Source: Streptomonospora nanhaiensis (lineage in GTDB: Bacteria > Actinomycetota > Actinomycetes > Streptosporangiales > Streptosporangiaceae). Taken from it: a stretch of DNA of 64,000 bases. The notes beneath the pieces are model-generated. The model was not told the DNA's origin. It ran no database searches and worked only from the letters and a program-made list of their open reading frames with translations. The translations under genes and the position numbers were made by a program. The stretch covers positions 5,084,001 through 5,148,000 of the forward strand of contig NZ_CP113264.1 in assembly GCF_026642255.1 (NCBI RefSeq). Direction: 5' to 3'. Below are positions 63,219 to 64,000 of this stretch, piece by piece (within the stretch, counting starts at the first letter, position 1; each line of letters opens with the position of its first letter).

Positions 63219-64000
63219 TTAGGCCTCGCCGCCCGCGAGCTTCTCGCGGAGCGCGGCCAGGGCCTCGTCAGAGGCCAGGGCGCCGCTGCTGGAGGATTCC
63301 GAACCGGACGAGCCGGCGCTCGGGGCGCCACCGTCCGTGTAGTCGTCCTCTTCCTCCGGGGCGGGCGCGTTCGCAGCGTCGGCCTCGGCCGCACGGGCCT
63401 CCTCGACCTGCTTGCGGTGCGCCTCGAAGCGGGCCTGCGCCTCGGCGTAGCTGCGCTCCCACTCGTCCCGCTGAGCCTCGAAGCCCTCCAGCCACTCGCC
63501 GGAGTCCGCGTCGAAGCCCTCGGGGTACTTGTAGTTGCCCTGCTCGTCGTAGTCGGCCGCCATGCCGTACAGGGTGGGGTCGAAGTCCACCTGGTCCGGG
63601 GAGACGCTCTCGTTGGCCTGCTTCAGCGAGAGGCTGATGCGACGGCGGTCGAGGTCGATGTCGATGATCTTGACGAAGATCTCGGTGCCGACCTGGACGA
63701 CCTGCTCCGGCACCTCGACGTGGCGCTCGGCCAGCTCGGAGATGTGGACCAGGCCCTCGATGCCCTCCTCGACGCGCACGAACGCACCGAACGGAACCAG
63801 CTTGGTGACCTTGCCGGGGACGACCTGGCCGATCTGGTGGGTCCGGGCGAACTGCTGCCACGGGTCTTCCTGGGTCGCCTTGAGCGACAGGGAGACGCGC
63901 TCGCGCTCCATGTCCACGTCGAGAACCTCGACGGTGACCTCCTGGCCGACCTCGACAACCTCGCTGGGGTGGTCGATGTGCTTCCAGGACAGCTCGGAGA
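63219..64000 (-). CDS. rpsA: 30S ribosomal protein S1, C-terminal part
   Basis: The minus-strand frame is open to the window edge, so the N-terminus lies beyond 64000. The visible 259 residues contain the end of one S1 motif (SELSWKHIDHPSEVVEVGQE) and a full one (GQVVPGKVTKLVPFGAFVRV, EGLVHISELAERHVEVPEQV). The acidic, Ala/Ser-rich tail is typical of actinobacterial S1 (EEEDDYTDGGAP; ALREKLAGGEA at the end). S1 binds mRNA at the ribosome. Confidence 0.95.
   Translation of the reverse strand, partial: SELSWKHIDHPSEVVEVGQEVTVEVLDVDMERERVSLSLKATQEDPWQQFARTHQIGQVVPGKVTKLVPFGAFVRVEEGIEGLVHISELAERHVEVPEQVVQVGTEIFVKIIDIDLDRRRISLSLKQANESVSPDQVDFDPTLYGMAADYDEQGNYKYPEGFDADSGEWLEGFEAQRDEWERSYAEAQARFEAHRKQVEEARAAEADAANAPAPEEEDDYTDGGAPSAGSSGSESSSSGALASDEALAALREKLAGGEA

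Overview
The window is high-GC actinobacterial chromosome. Backbone lines reach about 77% G+C, GTG/TTG starts are common, and tyrA, aroH, cmk, der, rluB, scpAB, parA and a xerD-type recombinase lie in the order known from actinomycetes. Gene content and protein style suggest Nocardiopsis or a near relative (Nocardiopsaceae). That assignment is inference, because no rRNA is present.

Layout. 1-1442: end of a hemerythrin-like gene and an aldo/keto reductase. 1443-23155: a genomic island of about 21.7 kb bracketed by two 60-bp direct repeats (56 of 60 positions identical). It has visibly lower G+C (for example 33 of 60 bases at 3361-3420) and carries an apparently undescribed anti-foreign-DNA system. 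23036-29013: flavoprotein, cupin, ArsR-type regulator, NmrA-like reductase, and a rifampin monooxygenase preceded by a rifamycin-associated element. 29084-35319: a redox/detoxification cluster (4Fe-4S protein, GNATs, YcaC-like hydrolase, DUF5996, MarR regulator, flavin monooxygenase, AhpD-like protein) with at least eight related palindromic sites suggesting one MarR regulon. 35498-41640: tRNA-Pro, AraC/DinB regulator, reductase, a MITE, PadR regulator, serine hydrolase, DUF523 protein and an MFS transporter. 41695-64000: mostly housekeeping genes (der, cmk, tyrA, aroH, rluB, scpB, scpA, parA, xerD, Nudix, pyrG, HMG-CoA lyase, uvrB, coaE, rpsA).

The island. Two 5-methylcytosine methyltransferases (one normal, one with Arg in place of the catalytic Cys) converge on a three-gene minus-strand operon: an XRE-HTH/GHKL (paraMORC-like) ATPase and two proteins of unknown function joined by GTGA overlaps. 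Divergent from it is a plus-strand operon: a 1576-aa sacsin-like HATPase fused to an SF2 helicase, a compact UvrD-type helicase, and the DISARM core pair DrmA (helicase) and DrmB (DUF1998). On the far side, convergent, are a Vsr mismatch endonuclease and a Ser/Thr kinase fused to a complete soluble FtsK motor. DrmC (phospholipase D), DrmD and a DISARM adenine methyltransferase are absent. The working model is host marking by 5mC, with ATP-dependent recognition and translocation on unmarked DNA. Vsr would repair deamination damage at methylated sites, and the kinase-FtsK protein and HTH-ATPase would act as sensors or regulators. The individual domains are recognisable; the combined function is inference.
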